Source: Chitinispirillales bacterium
GTDB lineage: Bacteria; Fibrobacterota; Chitinivibrionia; Chitinivibrionales; Chitinispirillaceae
Direction: 5' to 3'
Assembly: GCA_031281485.1 (NCBI GenBank)
Contig: JAITFI010000036.1
Span: 1 to 48,659, forward strand
DNA length: 48,659 nt
The first letter of the stretch is position 1, and each line of letters opens with the position of its first letter. Below, piece by piece: positions 1-9,900 of this stretch. The translations under genes were made by a program, and so were the position numbers. Under the pieces are notes generated by a model that was not told the DNA's origin, ran no database searches, and saw only the letters and a program-made list of their open reading frames with translations.

Positions 1-106
1 GGGTAAATTCCCATTTTGTCAAGCAAATGGGCAACACGAAAGACCGGCGCGTCGTCGTTGCGAACAAAATCAGAATCAGTAGTAACGTCAAAGCGGTCAA
101 CAGCAT
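1..106 (-). CDS. Partial CDS, N-terminus of a membrane or secreted protein
   Basis: The minus strand reads open from an ATG at 106 to the window edge, giving 35 residues that begin MLLTALTLLLILILFATTT. This is a strongly hydrophobic N-terminal segment followed by arginines, as in a membrane anchor. A GAAGGA ribosome-binding site lies 6-7 bases upstream of the ATG. The gene continues outside the window, so the product cannot be named. It lies 57 bp downstream of the nuclease-like gene at 163-747 on the same strand and could share its transcript. The main doubt is the short length. Confidence 0.45.
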   Translation of the reverse strand, partial: MLLTALTLLLILILFATTTRRSFVLPICLTKWEFT

Positions 107-162
107 GATCTATCCTTCAAGATTTTCAAGAAAACGTTTCTAATTGTTTTGACAACCCGATC

Positions 163-747
163 TCAGTACACCTTCACCTCCCAGTCGGCGGCGTATTCTA
201 TGGTGTCGTCGACCCGTTTGATCAACCCTATGCCGTATTCCCGCGCCTTTATGACGGCCTTATCCTCAAACGCGAGGGCGCCCAAGCCGAGGTAGATTTT
301 GAAGTCTTTGTAGGCGGGGAAGAGGAGTCTGAAATTTTTAGCCGCGGTCTCGGCCAGTTCTTCCACATCTTTTTCCCTTGCCCTATACTTGGTCTCTACG
401 AGCGCGACGGAAGCGGCGTTGGTCATGACGATATCGAACTCGTCTTCTAATTTTCTTCCGTCCGGCAACGTAATCTTGGACTTCAGCCTATCGCTTACAT
501 CGTCGAAGTGGATACCGGCGAACTCTTTCTGCCTCCACAGCGATCTGAAATAGACGTCTTCCGCGAACATCCCGTTGCTTTTGGCGATGCCGGCCACCTC
601 CGCGCTCATAGCGGCGAATCGGGCGTCGAGATCAGCTTGGCGCTTCTCGTACTCGGCCCGATACTTCTCTGCCTCGGCCCGGTATTTTTCGGTCTCAATC
701 CGGTACTTCTCGATCTCGGTCCGGCAATTTTCGGCCGTTTTTTTCAT
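163..747 (-). CDS. PD-(D/E)XK nuclease-like protein with N-terminal coiled coil
   Basis: The protein has 194 residues. The first 45 or so form a heptad-repeat coiled coil in which EKYRxE recurs three to four times, encoded by a 21-bp near-tandem repeat. The rest looks like a PD-(D/E)XK fold: an acidic residue in EDEFDIV, then about 15 residues later VALVETKYR, which matches the E-x-K end of the catalytic motif. Similar small coiled-coil plus nuclease-fold proteins are common in bacteria and are mostly uncharacterised. No methyltransferase or specificity gene is adjacent, so a restriction role is not supported. The start is well supported by AGGAGAG six bases before the ATG. The fold call is from motif pattern only. 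Confidence 0.72.
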   Translation of the reverse strand: MKKTAENCRTEIEKYRIETEKYRAEAEKYRAEYEKRQADLDARFAAMSAEVAGIAKSNGMFAEDVYFRSLWRQKEFAGIHFDDVSDRLKSKITLPDGRKLEDEFDIVMTNAASVALVETKYRAREKDVEELAETAAKNFRLLFPAYKDFKIYLGLGALAFEDKAVIKAREYGIGLIKRVDDTIEYAADWEVKVY

Positions 748-988
748 AAACTCTCCTATTTTTCAGTGTTTAATCCCAATGCGCCGACCCGATAATCAGA
801 CCTGCGCGCCCGCTTTCCGTACGTATCCCGTACGTGTTTTGAATTTGAACCGTACAACGAGAATGGTACAACGAAAGCGGCTGAGAGAGCGGGCCGAAAC
901 GAACAGCCCTAGAGAGAGTGACGCCGCAATAGTAATATAATGTTTTTTTGCGGCGAATGTCAATATATTTCGTATATTTTTTTGCCCC
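748..988. other. Intergenic gap between rodA and the nuclease-like gene
   Basis: No convincing gene is seen in these 241 bases. The gap holds a direct repeat of the palindromic octamer CCGTACGT at 817-824 and 828-835 (11 bp apart), followed by two weaker GTACAACGA copies near 851 and 866. A short AT-rich tract lies just beyond the rodA stop. The repeat might be a protein-binding site for the leftward gene at 163-747, but this is speculative. Confidence 0.4.
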
Positions 989-2272
989 CTAAAAGTCCTG
1001 ATCCGTAACCCTCGCGTTCAGCAGCAGCCCCACGAGTATCGCCACCGTCATGGTAAACGAACCCCCGTAGGAGAGGAACGGCAGCGGTATGCCGGTTACA
1101 GGCGTCATACCGAGCGTCATCGCTATGTTCACGAATATGTGGAAGCCGAGTATCGCGGTGCAACCTATAGCGGTCAGGTTGATGAAGCGGTTTCGGCAAC
1201 CGTAGGTGACCATCAATCCTTTTATAATCAGCGTCGCGAAGAGGATTACCACTAGAGAGCAGCCGACAAGACCGAACTGCTCGCCAAGCACGGAGAAGAT
1301 GAAGTCGGTGTGCTGCTCCGGCAGGAACGACAGACGCGACTGGGTGCCTTGCAGGTAACCCTTGCCGAATATGTGGCCGGAGCCTATGGCCACCTTGGAC
1401 TGTATGACTTGGTAGCCGGAGCCGAACGGGTCGGCCTGCGGGTTCATGAAGCTCGTTATGCGCATCTTCTGGTAGTCTTTGAGCACCGAGCCCCAAACAA
1501 CCGTAGTCACCGTGGCCGTCGTGATGTTCCCGACGATCACGCCTATCCAAATGTACAACGGGGCGCGGAAGATGTAGAGCAATACCACCACCACTAAGAA
1601 AAAGAGCCCCCACGGCACCGCCTCAAAGACACCCCAACTCTCGCCGGTGTTGAAGGTGAGTAGAAGCGGAATGGCGGAGAGCAGCAGGGATATCAGAGGC
1701 GAGACGACGTAGAATACGTCGAGCAGGGTCAGGCTGCTCCAGTAGAACATGGGCAACGCCATCACGCAGAAGACCATGGCAGTGCCGAGGTCGGGCTGCT
1801 TCAGCACCAGGGCGAACGGGACAAGGATCAGGCTAACGGGAACGATGAGCGTCGGCAGGTTGTATAGCGAGACGGGCCTTTCGCTGAGGCGTTTGGCGAG
1901 CGCCAAGAGCAAGCCAACCTTGGCAAACTCGGAGGGCTGTATCTTTAAGCCGCCGACCAAGATCCACCGCTCGGCCCCTTTGGCGGACACACCGGAGCCG
2001 GTGGCAATCGCCAACACGAGCATGACGAGCGACATGCCGTAAAAGGCATACGCGCCCTTGGATATATAGCGCGCAGGTATCGAGATAATGAGGATGACGA
2101 TCAGAAGCGCCATCACAACCCATAGTATCTGCTGCTTGTATATGCCGGCGAGCGGCCCGCTCTCGTGAATGTATGTCGCGCTGTAGACTAGGAATATCCC
2201 GATCACCCACAGGGCCACGGCCGTGAGGAGGAGGGTGAAGTCTAAGCTGTTCTTTCTGCGGAGGTCGTCCAT
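989..2272 (-). CDS. rodA: Peptidoglycan glycosyltransferase RodA (SEDS family)
   Basis: RodA polymerises lipid II into glycan strands in the inner membrane as part of the elongasome, with PBP2 as its transpeptidase partner. The 427-residue protein has about ten hydrophobic segments and SEDS signatures: QPSEFAKVGLLLALAK near 112-127, KQPDLGTAMVF near 158, FLPEQHTDFIFSVLGEQFG near 316-334 with the catalytic aspartate at about 323, and TGIPLPFLSYGGS near the C-terminus. It is the last gene of the mreB-mreC-mreD-mrdA-rodA run, 29 bp after mrdA. FtsW is the close alternative, but the immediate mre/PBP2 context fixes it as RodA. Confidence 0.96.
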   Translation of the reverse strand: MDDLRRKNSLDFTLLLTAVALWVIGIFLVYSATYIHESGPLAGIYKQQILWVVMALLIVILIISIPARYISKGAYAFYGMSLVMLVLAIATGSGVSAKGAERWILVGGLKIQPSEFAKVGLLLALAKRLSERPVSLYNLPTLIVPVSLILVPFALVLKQPDLGTAMVFCVMALPMFYWSSLTLLDVFYVVSPLISLLLSAIPLLLTFNTGESWGVFEAVPWGLFFLVVVVLLYIFRAPLYIWIGVIVGNITTATVTTVVWGSVLKDYQKMRITSFMNPQADPFGSGYQVIQSKVAIGSGHIFGKGYLQGTQSRLSFLPEQHTDFIFSVLGEQFGLVGCSLVVILFATLIIKGLMVTYGCRNRFINLTAIGCTAILGFHIFVNIAMTLGMTPVTGIPLPFLSYGGSFTMTVAILVGLLLNARVTDQDF

Positions 2273-2301
2273 ATCAGCACTCTCCGAAACGTTTATCGTT
2301 G

Positions 2302-4311
2302 TTAGTCATTACCGCCCTCCGGTGTTGGCCGGCGGATCGCCGGCGCGGACTCGGATCTGTCCGCCGCGTCGGCGGCCGCGTTTGCCGCGCTCTCTGCCGC
2401 CGAGAGCGCGGGTCTTTGCGTCAGCGGCCTTTTGGTTTTCAGTTCCGAATCCGGGTTATACTTTTTGTAGACGCTCTTTCCCTCTTCGGTTTCTGAGAAG
2501 AAGTAGTTGAGGAGCGCTCCGGCCACGGGCGCCGCCACGGCGCCGCCGCCGCCGGCGTTCTCTATGGCCACCGCCACGGCGATCACCGGGTCGTCGACCG
2601 GGGCGACGGCTATGAACATCGCGTGCGAGATGTCGCTGTGCGGGTTCTGCGCGCTGCCGGTTTTGCCGCCCACCGGAATCCCCTGCACCCCGGCGCGCCA
2701 ACCGGTGCCGCCCGGCCTGACCACAGCGGCCAGCGCCTCGCGAATTACATCGAGGGCATACTGGCCGACCGCAATTTTATTCCTTACCACCGGCAGGTTC
2801 TGGTATACCAAGATACCGTCCTTGTTACGCTCCTCGCTGAGCAGGCGGGGCGTGTATATGAGTTTCCCGTTGCCCATGCCGCCCACCATAAGCGCCAACT
2901 GCAGCGGCGTGAGAACCTGCTGCTGGCCTATGGCGAGGTCCATGACGAGACCCTGCGTCCAGCGCCATTTTCTGGCGGCGAAGCGCTCGTTGTAGGCCTT
3001 TTCGCCCGACAGGTATCCGGCCTTCTCCCCGGGAAGGTCGATGCCGGTAACGCTGCCCAAGGAGAACATATTCGCGTACTTGTTGATCCGGGTGTCGCCG
3101 AGCTTGAGACCGAGCTGGTAGAAGTACACGTTGCACGAGTACTGCACCGCCGATATGATGTTCGTGCTGCCGTGCCCGGGCGGCGGTTTGTGGCACTTCG
3201 CTATGCGGTTGCCGAAGCGGAAGCTCCCGCCGCACGTAGACGGCATCCTCGAATCCTTTGAGATGATCCCGGCGTCGAGGCCGGTTATTCCGGTGAGCAC
3301 CTTGAACGTCGACCCCGGAGGGTAAACGCCGGCGATGGCGCGGTTGTTTAAAGGAAGGTTGCGGTCAGCCGCCACCGCCGCCCACGTCTTGCTTCTTACA
3401 GAGGACGACGAGGAGAAGATATTGGGGTCTACCGACGGGTTGCTGAAGAGCACCAAAACGTCGCCATTGCGCGGGTCAACTGCGACCACGGCGCCCTTTA
3501 GCGAATCGGGAAAGGCCTTTTGAGCCGCAAGCTGCAGGTTGATGTCGAGCGTTGTGTACAGATCGTATCCGTAGGTCGGATCAATTTTTTTGATGTTTGA
3601 CACGGTGCCCAAGCTTTTGCCGTAGGCGTTGACCTCAAGATACTCCCGTCCGCACTTCCCCCTCATGACGCTCTCGTATGTGCGCTCAAGCCCCGCCCGG
3701 CCCATCAGGTCGCCCCAGTAGTAATCTTGGTTCCTGAGGGTGTCGAACTCGTTTTCCGGTATCTCGCCCATGTAGCCCACCGCGTGGAAAGCCGACGGGC
3801 CGTAGGGGTACTCGCGGCGCGATTCCGTCTCCACCACTATACCGGGCAACTCCATGTAGTGCTCTTCCACTATGCTCACAATGTCTATGGGCACGTCCTC
3901 CTTTATGCGAGTGAGCTCGAACTTGCGGGTGTTGGCCTTGCGGATCTGCTGAACAAGCGTCACGCTGTCGAAGACGGCGTTGCCCTCTACGTCGCGTATC
4001 TTGCAGAGCGAGGAGATCACAGCATCGCGGTTGCGCAGACTGTAGGGCAGCACGCATATCGAGTAGGCGGGACGGTTGCGCGCCAGCTCGTTGCCGTTTC
4101 TATCTAAAATACGGCCGCGCGGGGGCAGCACCACCTGTTCGCGCATGCTGTTCTCATTCGACACCCGGATGCTCTCTTCCGCCTCGATAACCTGTAAGCG
4201 GTATAAATTCACGAGCAACACGGTCATAGCGACGCAACACACTACCGCGACCATAAGGCTCTTCGCCCGTCGTTCATGCGGTTCGTCATGTAGCCTTTTT
4301 CCAGTCGCCAT
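2302..4311 (-). CDS. mrdA: Penicillin-binding protein 2 (elongasome transpeptidase)
   Basis: PBP2 cross-links the glycan made by RodA during lateral wall growth. The 669-residue class B PBP has a short cytoplasmic N-terminus, one membrane anchor (about 17-36), a dimerisation region beginning with LPPRGRILDRNG near 62-73, and a C-terminal transpeptidase domain. All three active-site motifs are present: STFK (334-337, acylated serine 334), SCN (392-394) and KTG (550-552). The C-terminal tail beyond 610 is low-complexity and rich in Ala, Asp and Arg. The gene follows mreD by 10 bp and precedes rodA, the standard order. Length and motifs are normal for the family. Confidence 0.96.
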   Translation of the reverse strand: MATGKRLHDEPHERRAKSLMVAVVCCVAMTVLLVNLYRLQVIEAEESIRVSNENSMREQVVLPPRGRILDRNGNELARNRPAYSICVLPYSLRNRDAVISSLCKIRDVEGNAVFDSVTLVQQIRKANTRKFELTRIKEDVPIDIVSIVEEHYMELPGIVVETESRREYPYGPSAFHAVGYMGEIPENEFDTLRNQDYYWGDLMGRAGLERTYESVMRGKCGREYLEVNAYGKSLGTVSNIKKIDPTYGYDLYTTLDINLQLAAQKAFPDSLKGAVVAVDPRNGDVLVLFSNPSVDPNIFSSSSSVRSKTWAAVAADRNLPLNNRAIAGVYPPGSTFKVLTGITGLDAGIISKDSRMPSTCGGSFRFGNRIAKCHKPPPGHGSTNIISAVQYSCNVYFYQLGLKLGDTRINKYANMFSLGSVTGIDLPGEKAGYLSGEKAYNERFAARKWRWTQGLVMDLAIGQQQVLTPLQLALMVGGMGNGKLIYTPRLLSEERNKDGILVYQNLPVVRNKIAVGQYALDVIREALAAVVRPGGTGWRAGVQGIPVGGKTGSAQNPHSDISHAMFIAVAPVDDPVIAVAVAIENAGGGGAVAAPVAGALLNYFFSETEEGKSVYKKYNPDSELKTKRPLTQRPALSAAESAANAAADAADRSESAPAIRRPTPEGGND

Positions 4312-4321
4312 AGCGTACCGA

Positions 4322-4822
4322 TCAATCTACCAGTCTATGCGGTTTGACGACATTTACCCAAACAAGCGGGATGGCCGCGAAAACGAGCGAGTACAGGGCT
4401 CTGGGCAGGGTGACCATCAAAAGCTCCGTGAAAAATGTACCGGCGCTGCCGTCGGACTTCACTACGTGCACAAGCATAACGATCGTGTCATTCAATATAA
4501 ACATAGCGATGAGCAGCGCCCCGCGCGTGATGGGGTCTAAACGCACGACCCGCTCGTTGAACAGACCGCCGACAAAACCGGTCACGCACTTGGCCAAAGC
4601 GGTCTGCCCGAGAAAGCTCTGCGAAAAAAGGTCTTGCCCCAAACCGAGAAAGAAGCCAACGTACACGCCCGGCATCACGCCCAAACTGAGCGACAGGTAG
4701 AAGAGGGCGATGAGCGGCAAATCGGGTTTGAACGACATCACGGCCATGTAGGGCACGAGCGTGCTCTGCAAGATCAGGCACAAAACGATCCATCCGGTCC
4801 ATTTCAATATTATGTTCATCAT
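4322..4822 (-). CDS. mreD: Rod shape-determining protein MreD
   Basis: MreD is a small polytopic inner-membrane protein of the Rod complex. This 166-residue product has about five hydrophobic segments (start MMNIILKWTGWIVLC) and the family-typical FLGLGQDLFSQSFLGQTAL stretch after the third. The frame is open 45 bases further upstream, but that extension lies inside mreC and is charged and non-hydrophobic. The start at 4822 gives an ATGATG overlapping the mreC stop, the expected translational coupling; ATG at 4819 is equally possible. It lies between mreC and mrdA in a conserved order. Sequence similarity in MreD is low, so context carries much of the identification. Confidence 0.9.
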   Translation of the reverse strand: MMNIILKWTGWIVLCLILQSTLVPYMAVMSFKPDLPLIALFYLSLSLGVMPGVYVGFFLGLGQDLFSQSFLGQTALAKCVTGFVGGLFNERVVRLDPITRGALLIAMFILNDTIVMLVHVVKSDGSAGTFFTELLMVTLPRALYSLVFAAIPLVWVNVVKPHRLVD

Positions 4823-5649
4823 TTTTCTATCTTCACCAGATCGAGTTCGGCGCGCTGCGCCGCCCACAGCGGCGGCAGGCGCATTACGAAAACCTCTTCC
4901 AACTTTTCGAAATTGACGGAAAAATCAATATACGCGCGCTTGAAGAGGGGGTTGCTGTCGTCAATCTTCTTTACGAAGCCGACCGTGAGACCCTTGGGGT
5001 ATATACCGCCCAGGCCGGAAGTGACTATCGTGTCCCGCGCCTGAGCGTCCTCATGGCTGCGCAGGCGGACGAAGAAGTCGCGCCCGTTTTCGGTTTGCAG
5101 TATCCCCACCGCCCGCGACCTGCTGACCATTACGCTCGTTCGGCTGGACGGGTCGCGCAACAACTGCACCATGGCCATGCCCTCCAAAACCTGCACGACC
5201 TTGCCCGCCGCGCCGCGCTCGCCCACCACAGGCATGTACATCTCGACGCCCTGCGCGAGGCCGCCGCTGACGATAATGCTGCGGTACTGCGGCGACGGGT
5301 CGCGGGCGACGACTCTGGCCGGAACAAGCGTGTAGAGGGTGTTCTCGGCGAACCCGACCAGCCCGCGCAGACGCACGTTCTCGGCAGTCTGCTCACGGAA
5401 AAGCTGCAACTGCGTACTGATCTCGGTGAGCTCTTGGCGGAGGCGCTTATTTTCGGAGTAAAGCCCCGTGAACGCCGGGACCTGCGAGACCGCTATATAC
5501 GCCGGGTAGAAGAGGCTCATGGAGAGGGCGCGGGCGATCTTGACCTGCACTTCCGGGCGTACGGCGATCATTACAATGCTTAGGACAACCGTGAGCAGCA
5601 GCGAACAGGCGTTGCGGTGGCGGACGATCAAGTCTATTATTAATCGCAT
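4819..5649 (-). CDS. mreC: Rod shape-determining protein MreC
   Basis: MreC is a bitopic periplasmic scaffold that activates PBP2/RodA. The 276-residue protein has one N-terminal transmembrane segment (about 13-30), a coiled coil with leucine heptads through ENKRLRQELTEISTQLQLF (about 66-84), then the double beta-barrel MreC domain with ARVVARDPSPQYRSIIV and a later GLGGIYPKGLTVGFV segment typical of the family. It begins 24 bp after mreB, and its stop overlaps the mreD start. Length is normal and nothing is missing. Confidence 0.95.
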   Translation of the reverse strand: MRLIIDLIVRHRNACSLLLTVVLSIVMIAVRPEVQVKIARALSMSLFYPAYIAVSQVPAFTGLYSENKRLRQELTEISTQLQLFREQTAENVRLRGLVGFAENTLYTLVPARVVARDPSPQYRSIIVSGGLAQGVEMYMPVVGERGAAGKVVQVLEGMAMVQLLRDPSSRTSVMVSRSRAVGILQTENGRDFFVRLRSHEDAQARDTIVTSGLGGIYPKGLTVGFVKKIDDSNPLFKRAYIDFSVNFEKLEEVFVMRLPPLWAAQRAELDLVKIEK

Positions 5650-5673
5650 ATTATGTAGAGCCCGCCCCCATCT

Positions 5674-6708
5674 TTACCTGCCGTGCTTGCCTGTATGCAT
5701 AAGTACCGGGTGGTACTTTTCGAACTCCTCGATGATCTTTAACGCCCCGCGGGCCACGCAGGTCAGCGGGTCGTCGATTACGTTTACCGGGAGGTTCGTC
5801 TCTTGACGGATTCTTTCGTCTAACCCGCGCAACTGCGAACTGCCGCCGGTCATTATTATACCCTTGTCTAAGATGTCGGCGGAGAGCTCCGGGGGCGTTT
5901 GCTCCAAGGCTTGTTTGACGGCTTCCACTATAACGGAGATCGGCTCGTTCAGGGCGTCGCGGATCTCGGTGGAAGTTATGCGGAGCGTTTTGGGGATGCC
6001 GGCTACCAAGTCGCGGCCCTTTACCTCCATCTCCAACTCGTCTTCAAGCGGGAAAGCCGAGCCGATTTGGATCTTGATCTGCTCGGCTGTGCTTTCGCCT
6101 ACCAACAGGTTGTACGCTTTTTTGAGGTACGAGACGATGGTTTCGTCCATTTCGTCGCCGCCGGTGCGGACTGACATGTCGCAGACCATGCCGTTCAGGG
6201 CGAGGACGGCTATCTCGGCGGTGCCGCCGCCGATGTCGATGACCATGTTGCCGGATGGCTCCTCAACCGGGATGCCCATGCCGATGGCGGAGGCCATAGT
6301 CTCGGTCACAAGGTAAACCTCGCGGACGCCGGCGCTCTCGGCGGAGTCGATCACGGCGCGCTTTTCGACCTCCGTGATGCCGGCCGGGACGCCTATCACC
6401 GCGCGCGGACGGAAGTAGAAGCGGTGCTTCTGAACCTTTCGGATGAAGTACTTGAGCATCTGCTCGACGAGATCAAAGTCCGCGATCACCCCGTCCTTCA
6501 TGGGGCGGATGGCCTCTATCTCGCCGGGCGTGCGGCCAAGCATCCTCTTGGCCTCCAACCCTATGGCGACAACGTTCTTGGTGTTCCTATCGACCGCGAC
6601 GACCGACGGTTCGTCGATGAGGAGTCCCCGCCCGCGGGCGTACACCAGCGTGTTGGCGGTCCCAAGGTCAATCCCTAAATCATTGGAAAAAACCGGCATT
6701 AATCCCAT
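5674..6708 (-). CDS. mreB: Rod shape-determining protein MreB (actin homologue)
   Basis: MreB forms membrane-associated filaments that position the elongasome. The 344-residue protein carries the actin-fold nucleotide motifs: GIDLGTANTLVY near 12-23 (phosphate 1), VIDIGGGTAEIAVLAL near 160-175 (phosphate 2) and IIMTGGSSQLRGL near 288 (adenosine). A hydrophobic MGLMPVFSN N-terminus is usual for membrane contact. Two ATGs three codons apart (6708 and 6699) are both possible; neither has a strong ribosome-binding site. It is the first gene of the leftward mre operon, with an AT-rich 240-bp gap separating it from the divergent kinase gene. The promoter must lie in that gap, but I cannot place it securely on this strand. 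Confidence 0.96.
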   Translation of the reverse strand: MGLMPVFSNDLGIDLGTANTLVYARGRGLLIDEPSVVAVDRNTKNVVAIGLEAKRMLGRTPGEIEAIRPMKDGVIADFDLVEQMLKYFIRKVQKHRFYFRPRAVIGVPAGITEVEKRAVIDSAESAGVREVYLVTETMASAIGMGIPVEEPSGNMVIDIGGGTAEIAVLALNGMVCDMSVRTGGDEMDETIVSYLKKAYNLLVGESTAEQIKIQIGSAFPLEDELEMEVKGRDLVAGIPKTLRITSTEIRDALNEPISVIVEAVKQALEQTPPELSADILDKGIIMTGGSSQLRGLDERIRQETNLPVNVIDDPLTCVARGALKIIEEFEKYHPVLMHTGKHGR

Positions 6709-6870
6709 AAATCAGCCCCAAAGCCCTTTTTTGGTCACGTGAGCAGACACGATACCGCATTCGCGGAAATTACAACCGTTTGTATAATATAATATTGCGC
6801 GCCGCCGATAACTAAATTTTTGTTAAAATTATTTTTTATTTATTTTTTTGGTAACAGCCATATCTTTCTA

Positions 6871-6899
6871 TTGACCTTCCGTATGGAATAACGTATATT
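6871..6899 (+). promoter_or_regulatory. Sigma-70-type promoter of the soluble hybrid kinase
   Basis: TTGACC (6871-6876), a 17-bp spacer and TATATT (6894-6899) form a near-consensus promoter. Transcription would begin at about 6906, after the ATG at 6902. This argues that the first in-frame ATG is not used and that translation starts at 6953. Confidence 0.75.
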
Positions 6900-6952
6900 A
6901 TATGTTAGAACTGTTTAAAATCAGGAAGACAGCGCGGGGAGACGGAGAATCT

Positions 6953-9900
6953 ATGCCTACTAACGATGGCGGCGAAAATTGCTGTTCGCCGAAGCGCCGC
7001 GACGTCATTATTGACGCGTTGAACAAGTCGATAGAGATATTTTCAGCCCACGAAGAAAATTCTTTTGACGAAGTGCTGACCGACGGCATACGGCCGGTGG
7101 CCAACGCCGTGGGCTTAGACCGCGTCGTCTTTTACGCGCTGGTGGAGAGGGACGGGGTTAAGCGCCTCGGACAGGTCTACCGCTGGGACAAATCTAAAGG
7201 CGGGCTGATGTCTCTGGCCGACGAACTGCGGGTCTTGCCCAATGTCCCGGTCTTGGAAGACTGGATCTCTACTACGTCGCGGGGCGAGGCCGTACGGCTT
7301 CGGGAGAGCGATTATTCCGAGGATGTGGCGGCCGTGATGCGCGCCTACGGCATAAGATCGATAATGATAGTGCCCATTTTCACGCACGGAAAATTTTGGG
7401 GAGTCGTCAACCTTCAGGATCACACGAACGACCGCTATTTTGACGAAGGCTGCGCCGATTTGCTGTTTTCGGCGGCGCGCGTCTTCTCAAACGCGGTAAT
7501 CAGGGCCGAATCGGAACGCGACACTCATAACGCCCTAAAAGCGCTGGAACGCCGCGAAAAGATGTCGGACACCCTAAACAAGGTCTCCGTCATGTTCCTC
7601 TCGCAGCGGGAAGACACCTTTGAGGAGACCATGACGACGGGCGTGAGGGAGATAGCCGATTTGTTCAACTTGGACAGGCTCTCAATTTGGCGTAACATAA
7701 AAAAGCCCGACGCCATGCACGCGTCACAAATATACCGATGGGATAGGGACGCCGGCGGCACAACCGTGCCTACGCCCGGGCTGGAAGACGTCGCTTACAC
7801 CAAACTCGCGCCGCGCTGGGAAGCCGTCTTTGCCAAAGGCGAAACCATTAACTGCCCGATAAAACACCTGCCCGAAGCGCCCATGCTGCGGTCGTTCGGC
7901 GTGGTATCGGCGTTTATCGCGCCGATCTTCATCAACAACGAATTATGGGGCTTCGCCCTCCTTGAAGACCGCCATACGGAGCGCTTTTTTGAAAAAGACA
8001 GCGCCGAAATGATGCTATCCGCCGTGCTCCTATGCGCCAATACAGTAATGCGCGCCGACATGGAGCGTGAGATAATCAGCGCAAACGAATTCACCAGCGC
8101 CATCATCGACGCTTCGCCGATAGGCTTCAACGTTTTCGACGAAAACGCCAACATCACTGATTGCAACGATATTCTGTTGAAAATATTGGGTACCACAAAA
8201 GAGTACTATCTTAAGCATTTTTACGAGTTTTCACCCGAATACCAGAGCGACGGGGTAAAATCCAAAGATAAGGCTATCACTATAGTTCGACGAGCGCTCA
8301 ACGGCGAAAAAGTGGTATTGGAGTGGACAAATTGCACATCTACGGGAAAACCTATTCCTTTTGAGATTACGCTCGTGCGCGTGATGTATAAAGGGAAGTA
8401 TGTGGTGATGAGTTATAAATACGACCTGCGAAAAACCAAGGCGATGTCCGACAGCATACGCGAGCAAGGCGAACTGCTTAAAATCAGGCTGGAACAGCAA
8501 GAGCTGATTTCCGAACTTTCAAGGGGCTTTATCTCGTCCGGCGATTCCGAGATGCTGGTAAGAGAGGCCATCGCAAAACTGGGGCGCTACCACGACGTGT
8601 CGTTAGTATTCGTCTTCTCCTTAGATTATGAGCGTAAAGATACGGGTTTAGCCTATCATTGGTGCGCGGACGAGGCAACGCCGCGGATGTCCATATCAAA
8701 TCTGTTCGTATACTTAACATCCATTTTCCCCGAACACCTGCCCGACGGCGACACACTGCCTATCGTCGTCTGCAACGACACCGCCGTCTCCCACGAACCT
8801 GTCTTTCAGGCGCTCTACGCCATAAACGTCAGGGCGGTCATCGGCGCGCCGCTCTACGTGGAGGGCCGCTTGTGGGGCGTTGTCTGCGTGGAACAGAACT
8901 TTACTCCGCGCAATTGGACGAAGAGAGAACAAGAGTTCGTCTCCGTGACGGCAAGCACCATAGCCGGCGTAATTATGCGCGACATCTACACCATAAAACT
9001 CAAAGAGGCGCTGCATAAGGCGACCGAAGCGAGCAAAGCGAAGGGCGAATTCCTCTCCAACATGAGCCACGAAATGCGCACCCCGCTAAACGCGATAACC
9101 GGAATGACGGCAATCGGCAAAAGCGCGAAAGATATGGAACGCAAAGACTACGCCCTCGGCAAAATACAAGACGCCTCCACGCACCTGCTCGGCCTGATAA
9201 ACGACATCCTCGATATGTCAAAGATAGAGGCGAACATGCTGAGATTGTCCGCCGTCGAGTTCAGCTTTGAGAAAATACTTAAAAGAGTGGCCGAACTGGT
9301 CAACTTCAAGGTGGACGAAAAACAGCAAAAATTCACGGTACGCATAGACAACGCGATTCCCGATTCCTTGTTCGGTGACGACCAGAGATTGGTTCAGGTT
9401 ATTATCAACCTTCTGGGAAACGCCGTCAAATTCACACCCGAAAACGGCTCAATCTCCCTTGAGACGCGCTTTTTGGGCGAAGAAAACAACATCTGCACCA
9501 TAGAGATCTCGGTAAGCGATACCGGAATCGGCATCAGCCCCGAACAGCAGAAGCACCTATTCCAATCCTTCCAGCAGGCCGACGGCAGCACGGTGCGCAA
9601 ATTCGGAGGCACGGGGCTCGGCCTCGCAATATCCAAAAACATCGTGGAGATGATGGGCGGTAAAATCCGTATCGAATCGGAGATCGGCAAAGGCTCAAAA
9701 TTCATTTTTACAATTTGTATGAAGCGCGGGACGGCGAAAAAACGCTCTCTGGCGGCTTCCGGCGTCGATTTGAACAACATCCGCATACTGGCCGTGGACG
9801 ACGACCCCGATATCTTGGAATATTTCGACGAAACGGCGCGGTTCTTCGGCGTACATTGCGACACAGCCGCAAGCGGCGAAGAGGCGCTCGACCTTATCAA

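Noticed and set aside
163-747. Restriction-modification system
   Set aside because: A nuclease-like fold is present, but no methyltransferase, specificity subunit or partner helicase is adjacent, so the claim is unsupported.
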